Shown one piece after another: positions 26,449 to 35,720 of a DNA stretch of 55,935 nucleotides. Position numbers and translations under genes: made by a program. The stretch's first letter is position 1, and each line of letters opens with the position of its first letter. Source of the stretch: DASUGM01 sp036274055 (GTDB lineage: Bacteria; Acidobacteriota; Vicinamibacteria; Vicinamibacterales; SCN-69-37); the NCBI GenBank assembly GCA_036274055.1, contig DASUGM010000356.1, positions 1-55,935 on the forward strand. Reading direction: 5' to 3'. The notes under the pieces were generated by a model, which had not been told where the DNA came from, ran no database searches, and was given only the letters and a program-made list of their open reading frames with translations.

Positions 26449-29400
26449 TCAACGATGCAGCCACATCCGCAGCGACGCGAGCAGCTGCTCGGTGTTGACC
26501 GGCTTGGCGATGTAGTCGGACGCGCCGGCCTCGAGACACTTCTCGCGATCGCCTTTCATCGCCTTGGCGGTCAGCGCGATGATCGGCAGGCGCCGGAACG
26601 ACGGATCGCGCCGAATCGTCTGAATCGTCTCGAAGCCGTCCATGCCCGGCATCATGATGTCCATGAGCGCGATCGAGACGTCCGATCGCGACTCGAGAAT
26701 CGAGACCGCCTCGCGCCCGGTCGACGCCGCGACGACGTGCATGCCGCGCCGCTCGAGCACGCTCGAGAGCGCGAAGATGTTGCGCACGTCGTCATCGACG
26801 ATCAGCACGGTCCGGCCGATCAGCGCCTCGTCGGAACGGTGCAGCCGATCGAGCATGTCCTGTTTGTGCGCCGGCAGGTCGGCGACGGGGCGGTGCAGGA
26901 ACAACGCGGTCTCGTCGAGCAGACGTTCCGGCGACTCGACGCCCTTGACGACGACGCTGCGCGCCAGCGTGTGCAGCCGCGCCTCATCATCGGGCGACAG
27001 CTCGCGGCCGGTGAAGACGACGACCGGCAGATCGCGCCAGCGCGGCTCCGCGGCGAGCCGCTCGAGCACGTCGAAGCCGGTCATGTCGGGAAGCCGCAGG
27101 TCGAGCACGATGCAGTCGAACTCCTCCATCCCGAGCATGGTCAGCGCCTGCTCGCCGCTCTCCGCGGCGATGATGTCGATGTCATCGGAGCCGAGCAGTT
27201 CGCGGATCGAGAGCTGCTCCGCGAGACTGTCTTCGACGACGAGCAGGCGCCGGCGGCGGGGAGCGGCAAACGTCTTGATGCGCGACAGCGCGTCGACGAG
27301 ACCCTCTTCCGACGACGGCTTGTTGACGAACGAGAACGCGCCGCGGGACAGGCCGTTCTGACGATCCTCGTCGAGGGTCACGATCTGCACCGGGATGTGG
27401 CGGGTCCGGGGGTCCTGCTTGAGCTGGCTCAGCACCGTCCAGCCGAGCATGTCGGGCAGGAAGACGTCGAGCGACACCGCCGTCGGAGTGAACTGGCGCG
27501 CGAGCGCCAGTGCCTCCTCGCCGCGCATTGCCAGCAGGACCTTGAAGCCGTGCCGGCGAGCCGTTTCGACGAGGATGCGCGCGTAGTCCGGATCGTCTTC
27601 GACGATCAGCAGCGTCGCGTCGCCGTCGGCAATATCGTGGCGATCGTCGGGGATCGGATCGACCGCGCGTTCGGCGACGCGCGGCGCCGGAATCGGCCGC
27701 GTCCACGGACGCTGCGGCGCCGGCTCGAGGCTGCGCAAATCACTCGATGGACCGATGAAACGAAGCGGCAACAGCAGCGTGAACGTACTGCCGACGTTCG
27801 GTGTGCTGCTGAGCTGAATCTCGCCGCCGAGCAGGCTCGCCAGTTCACGGCTGATCGCCAGGCCGAGGCCGGTGCCGCCGTACTTCCGGCTGGTGCTCGC
27901 GTCCGCCTGCTGGAACGCCTCGAAAATGATGCGCTGCTTGTCCTGCGGGATGCCGATGCCGGTGTCCGACACTTCGAACGCGACGACGATCGGCGACTGC
28001 GACAGCACCGGATGATCCGGGCTCCAGCCGCCCGACACCGCCGTGACGCTGAGCCGGACGCCGCCCATCGCGGTGAACTTGAACGCATTCGAGAGCAGGT
28101 TCTTCAACACCTGCTGGAGGCGCTTGGCGTCCGTGGTGATCGAGCGCCCGAGTCGCGGATCGAGCTGCACATCGAACGTCAGGCCGCGGTTGTCGGCCTC
28201 ATGCCGGAAGGTGCGGGTCAGCTGATCGAGCATCGTCGCGAAATAGACCTCGGCGGGTTCGACGGTGACGGTGCCGGACTCAATCTTCGAGAGGTCGAGG
28301 ATGTCGCTGATCAGCGTCAGCAGGTCGGTGCCGGCACCGTGAATGGTGCGCGCGAACTCGACCTGCTTCGGAGAGAGATTGCCTTCCGGGTTTTCCGAGA
28401 GCTGCTGGCCGAGAATCAGGATGCTGTTGAGCGGCGTCCGCAGCTCGTGCGACATGTTGGCGAGGAACTCGGACTTGTACTTCGACGTCAGCGCCAGCTC
28501 GGCCGCCTTCTCTTCGACTGCCCGCCGCGCCTGGTCGATTTCCTGATTCTTGCGCTCGACCTCGACGTTCTGCTCGGCCAGCTGCTGCGCCTTCTGCGCC
28601 AGCTGCTCGTTGGTCTGCTGCAGCTCGGTCTGCTGGGTCTGCAGTTCGCCAGCCAGCTGCTGCGACTGCACCAGCAGCGCCTCGGTCTGCATCGTGACCT
28701 CGATCGAGTTGAGGACGATGCCGATGTTGGAGGTCAGCTGATCGAGAAACGCAAGCTGCGAATCGGAGAACACGTGCAGCGACGCCAGCTCGATCACCGC
28801 CTTGACCTGGCCTTCGAACAGCACCGGCAGGACGATGACGCTGGCGGGCATCACCCGCAGCAGGCTCGAGCCGATCGGCATCGCCGTCTGCGGCACGTCG
28901 CGGATCAGCATCCGCTGTTTTTCCGCGGCGCACTGCCCGAGCAGGCCCTGGCCGATGCGCAGGTATTCGGCGTGGCCGGCTTCGCCGTCGTCGGCGAAGG
29001 CCGCGACCTTCTTCAGGCGCGGCGCCGGATCGAGCTCCATCTGGTAAATCACGCCCTGGTGGGCGCCGACCAGCGTGGTCAGCTCCGAGAGCAGCAGCCG
29101 ACCGACCGTGCCGAGGTCGCGCTGGCCCTGCAGCATGTTGGTGAAGCGCGCGAGGTTGGTCTTCAGCCAGTCCTGCTCGGTGTTGCGGTCGGTCGTGAGG
29201 CGGAGGTTGTCGATCATCGTGTTGATGTTGTCGCTCAACTCCGCGACTTCGCCGCGCGCCTCGACCTGAATCGATCGCGTCAGGTCGCCCTTGGTCACGG
29301 CGGTGGCGACCTCGGCAATCGCGCGCACCTGCGTCGTCAGATTCGCCGCGAGCAGGTTGACGTTCCCGGTCAGGTCCTTCCACGTGCCGGCGGCGCCAGG

Positions 29401-32400
29401 CACGTTGGCCTGGCCGCCGAGGCGGCCTTCGACGCCGACCTCGCGCGCGACCGTGGTGACCTGGTCGGCGAACGTCGCCAGCGTCTCGGTCATGTTGTTG
29501 ATCGTCGAGGCGAGCGCCGCGACTTCGCCCTTGGCCTTCACGGTGAGGCTCTGTTTGAGGTCGCCGTTGGCGACGGCGGTGACGACGAGGACGATGCCGC
29601 GGACCTGCTCGGTGAGGTTGGCGGCCATGACATTGACGTTGTCGGTGAGGTCCTTCCACGTGCCGGCGACGCCGGGGACGTTGGCCTGGCCGCCGAGCCG
29701 GCCTTCGGTGCCGACCTCGCGCGCCACCCGCGTGACTTCGGCGGCGAAGCCGTTGAGCTGGTCGACCATCGTGTTGATCGTGTTCTTCAGCTCGAGAATC
29801 TCGCCCTTGGCGTCGACGGTGATCTTGCGCGACAGGTCGCCGCCGGCGACGGCGGTGGTGACTTCGGCGATGTTGCGCACCTGCGTCGTCAGGTTGGCCG
29901 CGAGCAGGTTGACGTTGTCAGTGAGGTCCTTCCACGTGCCGGCCGCGCCGGGCACGTTGGCCTGGCCGCCGAGCCGGCCTTCGGTGCCGACTTCGCGCGC
30001 GACCCGCGTCACTTCGCCGGCGAACGAGCGCAGCTGATCGGTGGTGGTGTTCAGGGTTTCTTTGAGCTGGAGCAGCTCGCCGCGGACGTCGACGCTGATC
30101 TTCTTCGACAGGTCGCCGTTGGCGATCGCGGTGGCGACCTCGGCGATGTTGCGGACCTGGCCGGTGAGGTTGCTGGCCATGAAGTTGACGTTGTCGGTCA
30201 GGTCCTTCCAGGTGCCGGCGACGCCGGGCACGCTCGCCTGGCCGCCGAGCTTGCCTTCGGTGCCGACTTCGCGCGCGACCCGCGTCACTTCCGACGAGAA
30301 CGCGTTGAGCTGGTCGACCATCGTGTTGATGGTGTTCTTCAGCTCGAGGATCTCGCCCTTGACGTCGACGGTGATCTTGCGCGACAGGTCACCGCGCGCG
30401 ATCGCGGTGGCGACGTCGGCGATGTTGCGCACCTGCGACGTCAGGTTGTTGCCCATCGAGTTGACGGAGTCGGTCAGGTCCTTCCACGTGCCGGCGACGC
30501 CGAGGACGTTGGCCTGGCCGCCGAGGCGGCCCTCGGTGCCGACTTCGCGCGCGACGCGCGTCACTTCGCCGGCGAACGCGTTGAGCTGGTCGACCATCGT
30601 GTTGATGGTGTCCTTGATTTCGAGGATCTCGCCGCTGACGTCGACGGTGATCTTCTGCGACAGGTCGCCCTTGGCGATCGAGGTCGCGACCTTCGACACG
30701 TCGCGCAGCTGCACGGTCAGGTTGCCGGCGAGCAGGTTGACGTTGTCGGTGAGGTCCTTCCACGTGCCGGCGACGCCGGGCACCGTCGCCTGGCCGCCGA
30801 GCTTGCCTTCGGTGCCGACCTCGCGCGCGACCCGGGTCACTTCGGCGGCAAACCCGTTGAGCTGGTCGACCATCGTGTTGATGGTGTTCTTGAGCTCGAG
30901 GACCTCGCCCTTGACGTCAACCGTGATCTTGCGCGACAGGTCGCCGCGGGCGACCGCGGTGGTGACTTCGGCGATGTTGCGCACCTGCGTGGTCAGGTTC
31001 GCGGCCAGCAGGTTGACGTTGTCGGTCAGATCTTTCCAGGTGCCGCCGACGCCGGGCACTTCCGCCTGCCCGCCGAGGCGGCCGTCGGTGCCGACCTCGC
31101 GCGCAACCCGCGTGACTTCGCCCGCGAACGCGTTGAGTTGATCGACCATCGTGTTCAGCGTCTGCTTCAGCTGCAGAATTTCACCGCTGACGTCGACGGT
31201 GATCTTCTTGGACAGGTCGCCCTCGGCGATCGCGGTCGCGACCTCGGCGATGTTGCGGACCTGCGCCGTCAGGTTGTTGGCCATCGAGTTGACCGAATCG
31301 GTGAGGTCCTTCCACGTGCCGGCGACGCCGAGCACGTTGGCCTGACCACCGAGCCGGCCCTCGGTGCCGACCTCGCGCGCGACCCGCGTGACTTCGCCGG
31401 CGAAGGCGTTGAGCTGGTCGACCATGCCGTTGATCGTCTCTTTCAACAGCAGGATCTCGCCGCTGACGTTGACGGTGATCTTCTTCGACAGGTCGCCCTT
31501 GGCGATCGCGGTCGCGACTTCGGCGATGTTGCGCACCTGGCCGGTCAGGTTGCTGGCCATGAAGTTGACGTTGTCGGTCAGGTCCTTCCAGGTGCCGGCG
31601 ACGCCGGGCACGCTCGCCTGGCCGCCGAGCTTGCCTTCGGTGCCGACTTCGCGCGCGACCCGCGTGACCTCGCTGGCAAACGCGTTGAGCTGATCGACCA
31701 TCGTGTTGATGGTGTCCTTGAGCTCGAGGATTTCGTCGCGGACGTCGACCGTAATCTTGCGCGACAGGTCGCCGCGGGCCACCGCGGTGGTCACCTGTGC
31801 GATGTTGCGCACCTGGCCGGTCAGGTTGCCGCACATCGCGTTGACCGAGTCGGTGAGGTCCTTCCACGTGCCGGCGACGCCGGGCACCAGTGCCTGACCG
31901 CCGAGCTTGCCGTCGGTGCCGACCTCGCGGGCGACGCGGGTCACTTCCGACGCGAACGACCGCAGCTGATCGACCATCGTGTTGATGGCTTCCTTCAACT
32001 GCAGAATCTCGCCGCGAACGTCGACGGTGATTTTCTTGGAGAGGTCGCCATTGGCGACCGCGATCGTGACCTCGGCGATGTTGCGCACCTGCGCCGTCAG
32101 GTTGCTCGCCATCAGGTTGACGCTGTCGGTCAGATCCTTCCAGACGCCGCTGACGTCCTGCACCTGCGCCTGACCGCCGAGCTTGCCGTCGGTGCCGACC
32201 TCGCGCGCGACCCGCGTCACTTCCGACGTGAACACGCCGAGCTGGCGGATCATCGTGTTGACGATCGTCGCCGAGCGCAGAAACTCGCCTTCGAGCGACC
32301 GGCCGTCCACGTCGAGCCGCACGGTCTGCAGCAGGTCGCCCTGTGCCACCGCCGCCAGCGCGCGCGTCACTTCGGTCGTCGGCCACAGCAGATCGTCGAT

Positions 32401-32724
32401 CAGCGTGTTGACCGACGACTCCATCTGGCCCCAGGCGCCGCGGGTGCGGTCGAGCTTGATCCGCTGGCGGGTCAGCCCCTTGCGGCCGACCAGTTCGCCG
32501 ACCCGGGCCAACTCCTGTGAAATCCGGGCGTTGGTCGAGACGATGTCGTTGAAGGTGTCGGCGATTTTGCCGTCGAGGCCGATCCAGTTGCCGGGTAGCC
32601 GTACGGAGAAGTCGCCGTCCCGCATGGCCTGGAGAGCGCAGAGCAACTCAGCGTGATGGACTGCAGTCGTGTCGTCGGTCGACCCCGCGCCGATTGCCGG
32701 CGCAAACCCAGCGTGTTGTTCCAT
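26449..32724 (-). CDS. Giant soluble hybrid kinase: tandem HAMP-GAF-HisKA-HATPase-three REC
   Basis: A 2091-residue protein with no membrane helix. Two diverged HAMP-like units (about 25-167) precede eleven near-identical 92-residue HAMP units (168-1179), each opening EVTRVAREVGT and containing TWKDLTDNVN and a GDLSKKITV-type segment. Then come GAF (about 1200-1340), coiled coil (1340-1415), HisKA with H1426 (SEFLANMSHELRTPL), HATPase (1535-1655) and three receiver domains with D1753, D1875 and D2022. Such HAMP arrays are known from fungal group III kinases (osmotic and fungicide response) and some bacterial relatives, where the array itself senses or transmits strain. Start ATG at 32724 has GGAG 5 bases upstream, within a hairpin. 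No output domain, so a phosphotransfer partner is needed. Confidence 0.95.
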   Translation of the reverse strand: MEQHAGFAPAIGAGSTDDTTAVHHAELLCALQAMRDGDFSVRLPGNWIGLDGKIADTFNDIVSTNARISQELARVGELVGRKGLTRQRIKLDRTRGAWGQMESSVNTLIDDLLWPTTEVTRALAAVAQGDLLQTVRLDVDGRSLEGEFLRSATIVNTMIRQLGVFTSEVTRVAREVGTDGKLGGQAQVQDVSGVWKDLTDSVNLMASNLTAQVRNIAEVTIAVANGDLSKKITVDVRGEILQLKEAINTMVDQLRSFASEVTRVAREVGTDGKLGGQALVPGVAGTWKDLTDSVNAMCGNLTGQVRNIAQVTTAVARGDLSRKITVDVRDEILELKDTINTMVDQLNAFASEVTRVAREVGTEGKLGGQASVPGVAGTWKDLTDNVNFMASNLTGQVRNIAEVATAIAKGDLSKKITVNVSGEILLLKETINGMVDQLNAFAGEVTRVAREVGTEGRLGGQANVLGVAGTWKDLTDSVNSMANNLTAQVRNIAEVATAIAEGDLSKKITVDVSGEILQLKQTLNTMVDQLNAFAGEVTRVAREVGTDGRLGGQAEVPGVGGTWKDLTDNVNLLAANLTTQVRNIAEVTTAVARGDLSRKITVDVKGEVLELKNTINTMVDQLNGFAAEVTRVAREVGTEGKLGGQATVPGVAGTWKDLTDNVNLLAGNLTVQLRDVSKVATSIAKGDLSQKITVDVSGEILEIKDTINTMVDQLNAFAGEVTRVAREVGTEGRLGGQANVLGVAGTWKDLTDSVNSMGNNLTSQVRNIADVATAIARGDLSRKITVDVKGEILELKNTINTMVDQLNAFSSEVTRVAREVGTEGKLGGQASVPGVAGTWKDLTDNVNFMASNLTGQVRNIAEVATAIANGDLSKKISVDVRGELLQLKETLNTTTDQLRSFAGEVTRVAREVGTEGRLGGQANVPGAAGTWKDLTDNVNLLAANLTTQVRNIAEVTTAVAGGDLSRKITVDAKGEILELKNTINTMVDQLNGFAAEVTRVAREVGTEGRLGGQANVPGVAGTWKDLTDNVNVMAANLTEQVRGIVLVVTAVANGDLKQSLTVKAKGEVAALASTINNMTETLATFADQVTTVAREVGVEGRLGGQANVPGAAGTWKDLTGNVNLLAANLTTQVRAIAEVATAVTKGDLTRSIQVEARGEVAELSDNINTMIDNLRLTTDRNTEQDWLKTNLARFTNMLQGQRDLGTVGRLLLSELTTLVGAHQGVIYQMELDPAPRLKKVAAFADDGEAGHAEYLRIGQGLLGQCAAEKQRMLIRDVPQTAMPIGSSLLRVMPASVIVLPVLFEGQVKAVIELASLHVFSDSQLAFLDQLTSNIGIVLNSIEVTMQTEALLVQSQQLAGELQTQQTELQQTNEQLAQKAQQLAEQNVEVERKNQEIDQARRAVEEKAAELALTSKYKSEFLANMSHELRTPLNSILILGQQLSENPEGNLSPKQVEFARTIHGAGTDLLTLISDILDLSKIESGTVTVEPAEVYFATMLDQLTRTFRHEADNRGLTFDVQLDPRLGRSITTDAKRLQQVLKNLLSNAFKFTAMGGVRLSVTAVSGGWSPDHPVLSQSPIVVAFEVSDTGIGIPQDKQRIIFEAFQQADASTSRKYGGTGLGLAISRELASLLGGEIQLSSTPNVGSTFTLLLPLRFIGPSSDLRSLEPAPQRPWTRPIPAPRVAERAVDPIPDDRHDIADGDATLLIVEDDPDYARILVETARRHGFKVLLAMRGEEALALARQFTPTAVSLDVFLPDMLGWTVLSQLKQDPRTRHIPVQIVTLDEDRQNGLSRGAFSFVNKPSSEEGLVDALSRIKTFAAPRRRRLLVVEDSLAEQLSIRELLGSDDIDIIAAESGEQALTMLGMEEFDCIVLDLRLPDMTGFDVLERLAAEPRWRDLPVVVFTGRELSPDDEARLHTLARSVVVKGVESPERLLDETALFLHRPVADLPAHKQDMLDRLHRSDEALIGRTVLIVDDDVRNIFALSSVLERRGMHVVAASTGREAVSILESRSDVSIALMDIMMPGMDGFETIQTIRRDPSFRRLPIIALTAKAMKGDREKCLEAGASDYIAKPVNTEQLLASLRMWLHR
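29188..32223 (-). repeat. Eleven tandem 276-bp coding repeats (HAMP units)
   Basis: Eleven in-frame 92-codon repeats inside the giant kinase gene, without gaps. Protein identity between neighbours is high. Units 3 and 8 share 119 identical bases (31547-31665 and 30167-30285), exactly five units (1380 bp) apart, pointing to recent unequal exchange or gene conversion. Units 4 and 7 are also unusually alike. The first (168) and last (1088) units diverge most, as expected at array ends. Confidence 0.95.
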
Positions 32725-32727
32725 GGA

Positions 32728-32755
32728 TGCTCCGCGGAATAGCTGATGCGGAGCA
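32728..32755 (-). promoter_or_regulatory. Hairpin that can hide the kinase ribosome-binding site
   Basis: On the minus-strand message, TGCTCCGC (32755-32748), a 12-base loop, and GCGGAGCA (32735-32728) form a perfect 8-bp stem. The second arm contains GGAG, 5 bases before the ATG at 32724. When folded, the Shine-Dalgarno sequence is paired. This could make translation of the 2091-residue kinase conditional. The rest of the 32725-32850 gap shows no gene. Confidence 0.55.
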
Positions 32756-32850
32756 CATTCGGTGCCGCCGGTTGGAAATGGTTTGGCACACTTTGACCAG
32801 GCCGGCTGGGGTGTCCGGTGGTCATAGTACGTAACCCGCTGCCGACACTA

Positions 32851-34698
32851 CTACGCCGCCGACACCTTGTTCGTCGGGGGGGCCGCGCCCGGTCCCGATC
32901 GCGCCGAGAGTTCCTGCAGCCCGTCGCGCGTCTCAGTCAGGGCGCGGCCGATGTGGGTCGTTCCACTCTCCGACAGCGCTCGGATTTCCGCGTCGCCATC
33001 CGGCGCCGCGCCCCATCGGCCGACAAAAATCGGCAAATCAGGCCGCGTTCGCCGGAGCTGCTTGATCGCGTAGCGTAACCGCGAGGTCGACGTCGGCGGC
33101 ACGTCCACCAGGCAGACGGCGTCGTAGTGTCCGTCGTCGACGCTGGCCGCGATTTCGGCGACCAGTTGTTGGGGCGACCCGATGTCCAGTTCGATGCTGG
33201 TCTCGGCGAGCAGCGTCTTCAGCATCTGCAGCGCCGCGGCGTCGGCAGGCCCGCTGATCGGGCAACCCAGCACGCGGAGCCGCGTCGGCATCGGCGGATC
33301 GTCGTGCTCGTGGTCTTCCTTCGACGTCGGTTCGCGTTCGACGAGCGTGAGCAGTTCCTTGGTCAGCTCCGAAACCTTTGCCTCATCGTCGGGCGAGAGC
33401 CGGCCCTCGAGGACGTCGCGCCGCGCGCAGATCAGCGCCGGCAACATGATTTCTCCGAAGACCTCACTCGGGCTGCGCTTTGGCCGATGCGCGTCGATCA
33501 GTTCCCAGGCATCGCCGGGTTCCCCCGCGAGCAGGCGCTGATAATAGCGCGCGTCCTCACTGAGCGGAGGTTCGTCGGACATCATCATCGACATCCCGCG
33601 CAACCCGTTCACGTGCTTGCCCAGGACGACGACGCACACCGTCAGCGGCGTGGCCAGCAAGAGGCCGAGCGGTCCCCACAGCCAGGTCCAGAAGGCCACC
33701 GCCACGAGCAGCGCCGTTTGCGTCACCCCGGCGACGCCGGCATACAGCACGGTTTCGAGGACGAGGTTGGTGAAGATCTCGACGACCACGAACATCCCCG
33801 CGACCCACAGCGTTGGCGTCCAGCCGGGCAGCGCCGCGAGCGTGATCACAGTCGGAGCGCCGGCCGCGATCCACGGACCGAGATAGGGAATGAAACGCAA
33901 CGCCGCGCCCAGCGCCGCCCAGAGGATTGGATATGGCGTGCCGATGAAGAACAACCCGAACCCGATCATCATGCCGTAGCCGGCGTTGACGAGCGATTGC
34001 ATCAGCAGGTAGCGGCTGACCCGCGTCGCCGCCTCGTCGAGCGCCTTTGTGGTCGTCGCCATCCGCCCCGAGCCGATGACGCCGACGAGCCGGTCGCGCA
34101 TGTCGCCATGCTCGAGGAGCATGAAGATCACGAGGACCGTGACCAGGCCGACATTGGCGAGCGGATCCAGCAGGGCGCTGAACCACGCCGGCATCCCGAA
34201 GGCGTTGTCGGGCTCCTGGACGACAACGGCCTGCGGCGCCCGTGCTTTCACCGGTCCGCCGATCTCGCGCTTGATGTCGTCGATTGTCGACTGTACCTGC
34301 TCAACGGCACCGCCGCGAACCGCCTGACGCACATCGGCGACCTTCTGCCGGATGGTTTGCCGGTAGCGTGGCAGCTCGAGCGCGAGGCTCGAGATCTGCC
34401 GCGTCAGTACCCACCCCAGCGTGGCGAGTCCGCCGCACGTCAACATCACTACCAGGATCACCGCCGGTCCGCGTCGAATCCATCGTTGCAACAGCATCAC
34501 CGGCGGGTTGAGCAGGAACGTGAACAGCAGCGCCACCGCGACCGGCACGAGCACGGCCTCGGCCCAGTCGAGGACGAAGACGATCAACAGACAGCCCGCG
34601 AACGCGATCCAGTAGCGAGTGGTGACGGCGCGCAGCACGATGGCCAGATTGTGCAAGTGCGGTGCCACTTGATCCACCGTCGTGCAACCAATGGACAC
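32851..34698 (-). CDS. AI-2E/PerM-family transporter with fused C-terminal domain
   Basis: A 615-residue protein. Residues about 1-370 are an AI-2E family (PerM/YdiK-like) permease with roughly eight helices: YWIAFAGCLLIVFVLDW, VALLFTFLLNPPVML, then a soluble loop (about 120-190), VLVIFMLLEHGDMRDRLVG and the conserved YPILWAALGAALRFIPYLGPW. These proteins export small molecules or ions; assignment to AI-2 is uncertain. Residues about 370-470 are a charged linker region with KRSPSEVFGEIMLPAL. Residues about 475-600 (LRVLGCPISGPADAAALQML to SESGTTHIGRALTETRDGLQEL) resemble a B12-binding-like or receiver-like alpha/beta fold, absent from classic family members. Confidence 0.85.
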   Translation of the reverse strand: MSIGCTTVDQVAPHLHNLAIVLRAVTTRYWIAFAGCLLIVFVLDWAEAVLVPVAVALLFTFLLNPPVMLLQRWIRRGPAVILVVMLTCGGLATLGWVLTRQISSLALELPRYRQTIRQKVADVRQAVRGGAVEQVQSTIDDIKREIGGPVKARAPQAVVVQEPDNAFGMPAWFSALLDPLANVGLVTVLVIFMLLEHGDMRDRLVGVIGSGRMATTTKALDEAATRVSRYLLMQSLVNAGYGMMIGFGLFFIGTPYPILWAALGAALRFIPYLGPWIAAGAPTVITLAALPGWTPTLWVAGMFVVVEIFTNLVLETVLYAGVAGVTQTALLVAVAFWTWLWGPLGLLLATPLTVCVVVLGKHVNGLRGMSMMMSDEPPLSEDARYYQRLLAGEPGDAWELIDAHRPKRSPSEVFGEIMLPALICARRDVLEGRLSPDDEAKVSELTKELLTLVEREPTSKEDHEHDDPPMPTRLRVLGCPISGPADAAALQMLKTLLAETSIELDIGSPQQLVAEIAASVDDGHYDAVCLVDVPPTSTSRLRYAIKQLRRTRPDLPIFVGRWGAAPDGDAEIRALSESGTTHIGRALTETRDGLQELSARSGPGAAPPTNKVSAA

Positions 34699-34767
34699 GG
34701 GTTGGCGGCGTCATCGATGTGGATGCGCTGGCACTGCGCTTGCTCCTTCCGATGACGGAGGGAAGAC

Positions 34768-35460
34768 ATGAAGAGAACGATGCCGTGGATGATCGCGACG
34801 ACGCTCGCGCTGGCGACCGCCGTTGCCGTGGGTGCCGCGCAGACTCCAACGGACGAAGTCGAACGCGTCGAGAAATCCATTGCGACGCTGAATCAGTTGA
34901 CGTCTGCGCCCGATGACGGCATCCCGCAATACCTGTTGGATCGAGCCGAGGCCATCGTGGTGATTCCGAATCTGGTGAAGGGCGGCTTCATCGTTGGCGC
35001 CAAGCATGGCAAGGGCGTGATCAGCACGCGCAACCGCGCCGCCCACCAGTGGTCGGCGCCCGCGTTCATCAACATGAGCGGCGGCACCATCGGCTGGCAG
35101 ATTGGCGCCGAGTCGGTCGACCTCGTCTTGCTGGTGATGAACCCGAAAGGCGTCGACCAGCTGCTCCAGGATCGGTTCACGCTCAGCGGCGAGATGGCCG
35201 CGGCCGCCGGCCCGGTCGGACGCAACGCGACGGCGGCGACCAATGCGCAGGTCAACGCGCAAATCCTGGCCTACTCGCGGGCCAAAGGATTGTTCGCGGG
35301 CGCGACGCTCGAAGGCGCCGCGCTCCACTCCGACAAGGACTCGAACCGCGCGATGTACGGCGTCGATGACGTCAAGGGCGTCCTCACCGGCAAGAAGGAC
35401 GGCGAGGCCCCGGCGATCGTTGCCTCCTGGCGCGAGACATTGAAGCGACTGGCGAAGTAG
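34768..35460 (+). CDS. SYLF (Ysc84) domain lipid-binding protein, exported
   Basis: A 230-residue protein with a signal peptide (MPWMIATTLALATAVAVGAA). The SYLF/Ysc84 domain is evident: IPQYLLDRAEAIVVIPNLVKGGFIVGAKHGKGV, WSAPAFINMSGGTIGWQIGAESVDLVLLVMN and the C-terminal RAKGLFAGATLEGAAL with YG shortly after. The domain binds phosphoinositides in eukaryotes; bacterial versions are periplasmic or outer-membrane associated and often stress-induced. It precedes the CsbD gene by 43 bases on the same strand, suggesting a shared stress-response unit. The AI-2E gene is divergent from it. Confidence 0.9.
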   Translation: MKRTMPWMIATTLALATAVAVGAAQTPTDEVERVEKSIATLNQLTSAPDDGIPQYLLDRAEAIVVIPNLVKGGFIVGAKHGKGVISTRNRAAHQWSAPAFINMSGGTIGWQIGAESVDLVLLVMNPKGVDQLLQDRFTLSGEMAAAAGPVGRNATAATNAQVNAQILAYSRAKGLFAGATLEGAALHSDKDSNRAMYGVDDVKGVLTGKKDGEAPAIVASWRETLKRLAK

Positions 35461-35503
35461 GCCGGCCGTGCGCGCTTGCGCCCGGCGGAAAAAGGAGACC
35501 GAT

Positions 35504-35716
35504 ATGAACGATGAGATCCTCAGAGGCAAGTGGCAGCAGATCAAGGGTGAGGCGAAAGTGCAGTGGGGCAAGCTGACCGATGACGACCTCGATCAGATCG
35601 AGGGCAACACCGAAAAGCTCGCCGGCAAACTGCAGGAGCGCTACGGCTACGCCAAGGACCAGGCGCATCAGGAAATTGATTCCTGGTCCCGGCGGTACGA
35701 GCCGGTTCAACCGTAA
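35504..35716 (+). CDS. CsbD-family stress protein
   Basis: A 70-residue hydrophilic protein typical of CsbD: MNDEILRGKWQQIKGEAKVQWG, LTDDDLDQIEGNTEKLAGKLQERYGYAKDQA. The ATG at 35504 has a strong AAAGGAG 7 bases upstream, which rules out the longer frame from 35468. CsbD proteins accumulate under general stress (sigma-B regulon in Bacillus), their function unknown. The gene ends just before the large inverted repeat at 35723. Confidence 0.93.
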   Translation: MNDEILRGKWQQIKGEAKVQWGKLTDDDLDQIEGNTEKLAGKLQERYGYAKDQAHQEIDSWSRRYEPVQP

Positions 35717-35720
35717 CCAC

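Noticed and set aside
29188..32223. 276-bp tandem repeats as CRISPR or satellite DNA
   Set aside because: Repeats are contiguous, in frame and encode HAMP units; there are no spacers.
26422..32520. 2032-codon open frame on the plus strand opposite the giant kinase
   Set aside because: It mirrors the HAMP repeats and kinase core, is rich in Arg/Asp/Val as expected for an antisense GC-rich frame, and has no domain. The minus-strand protein is certain.
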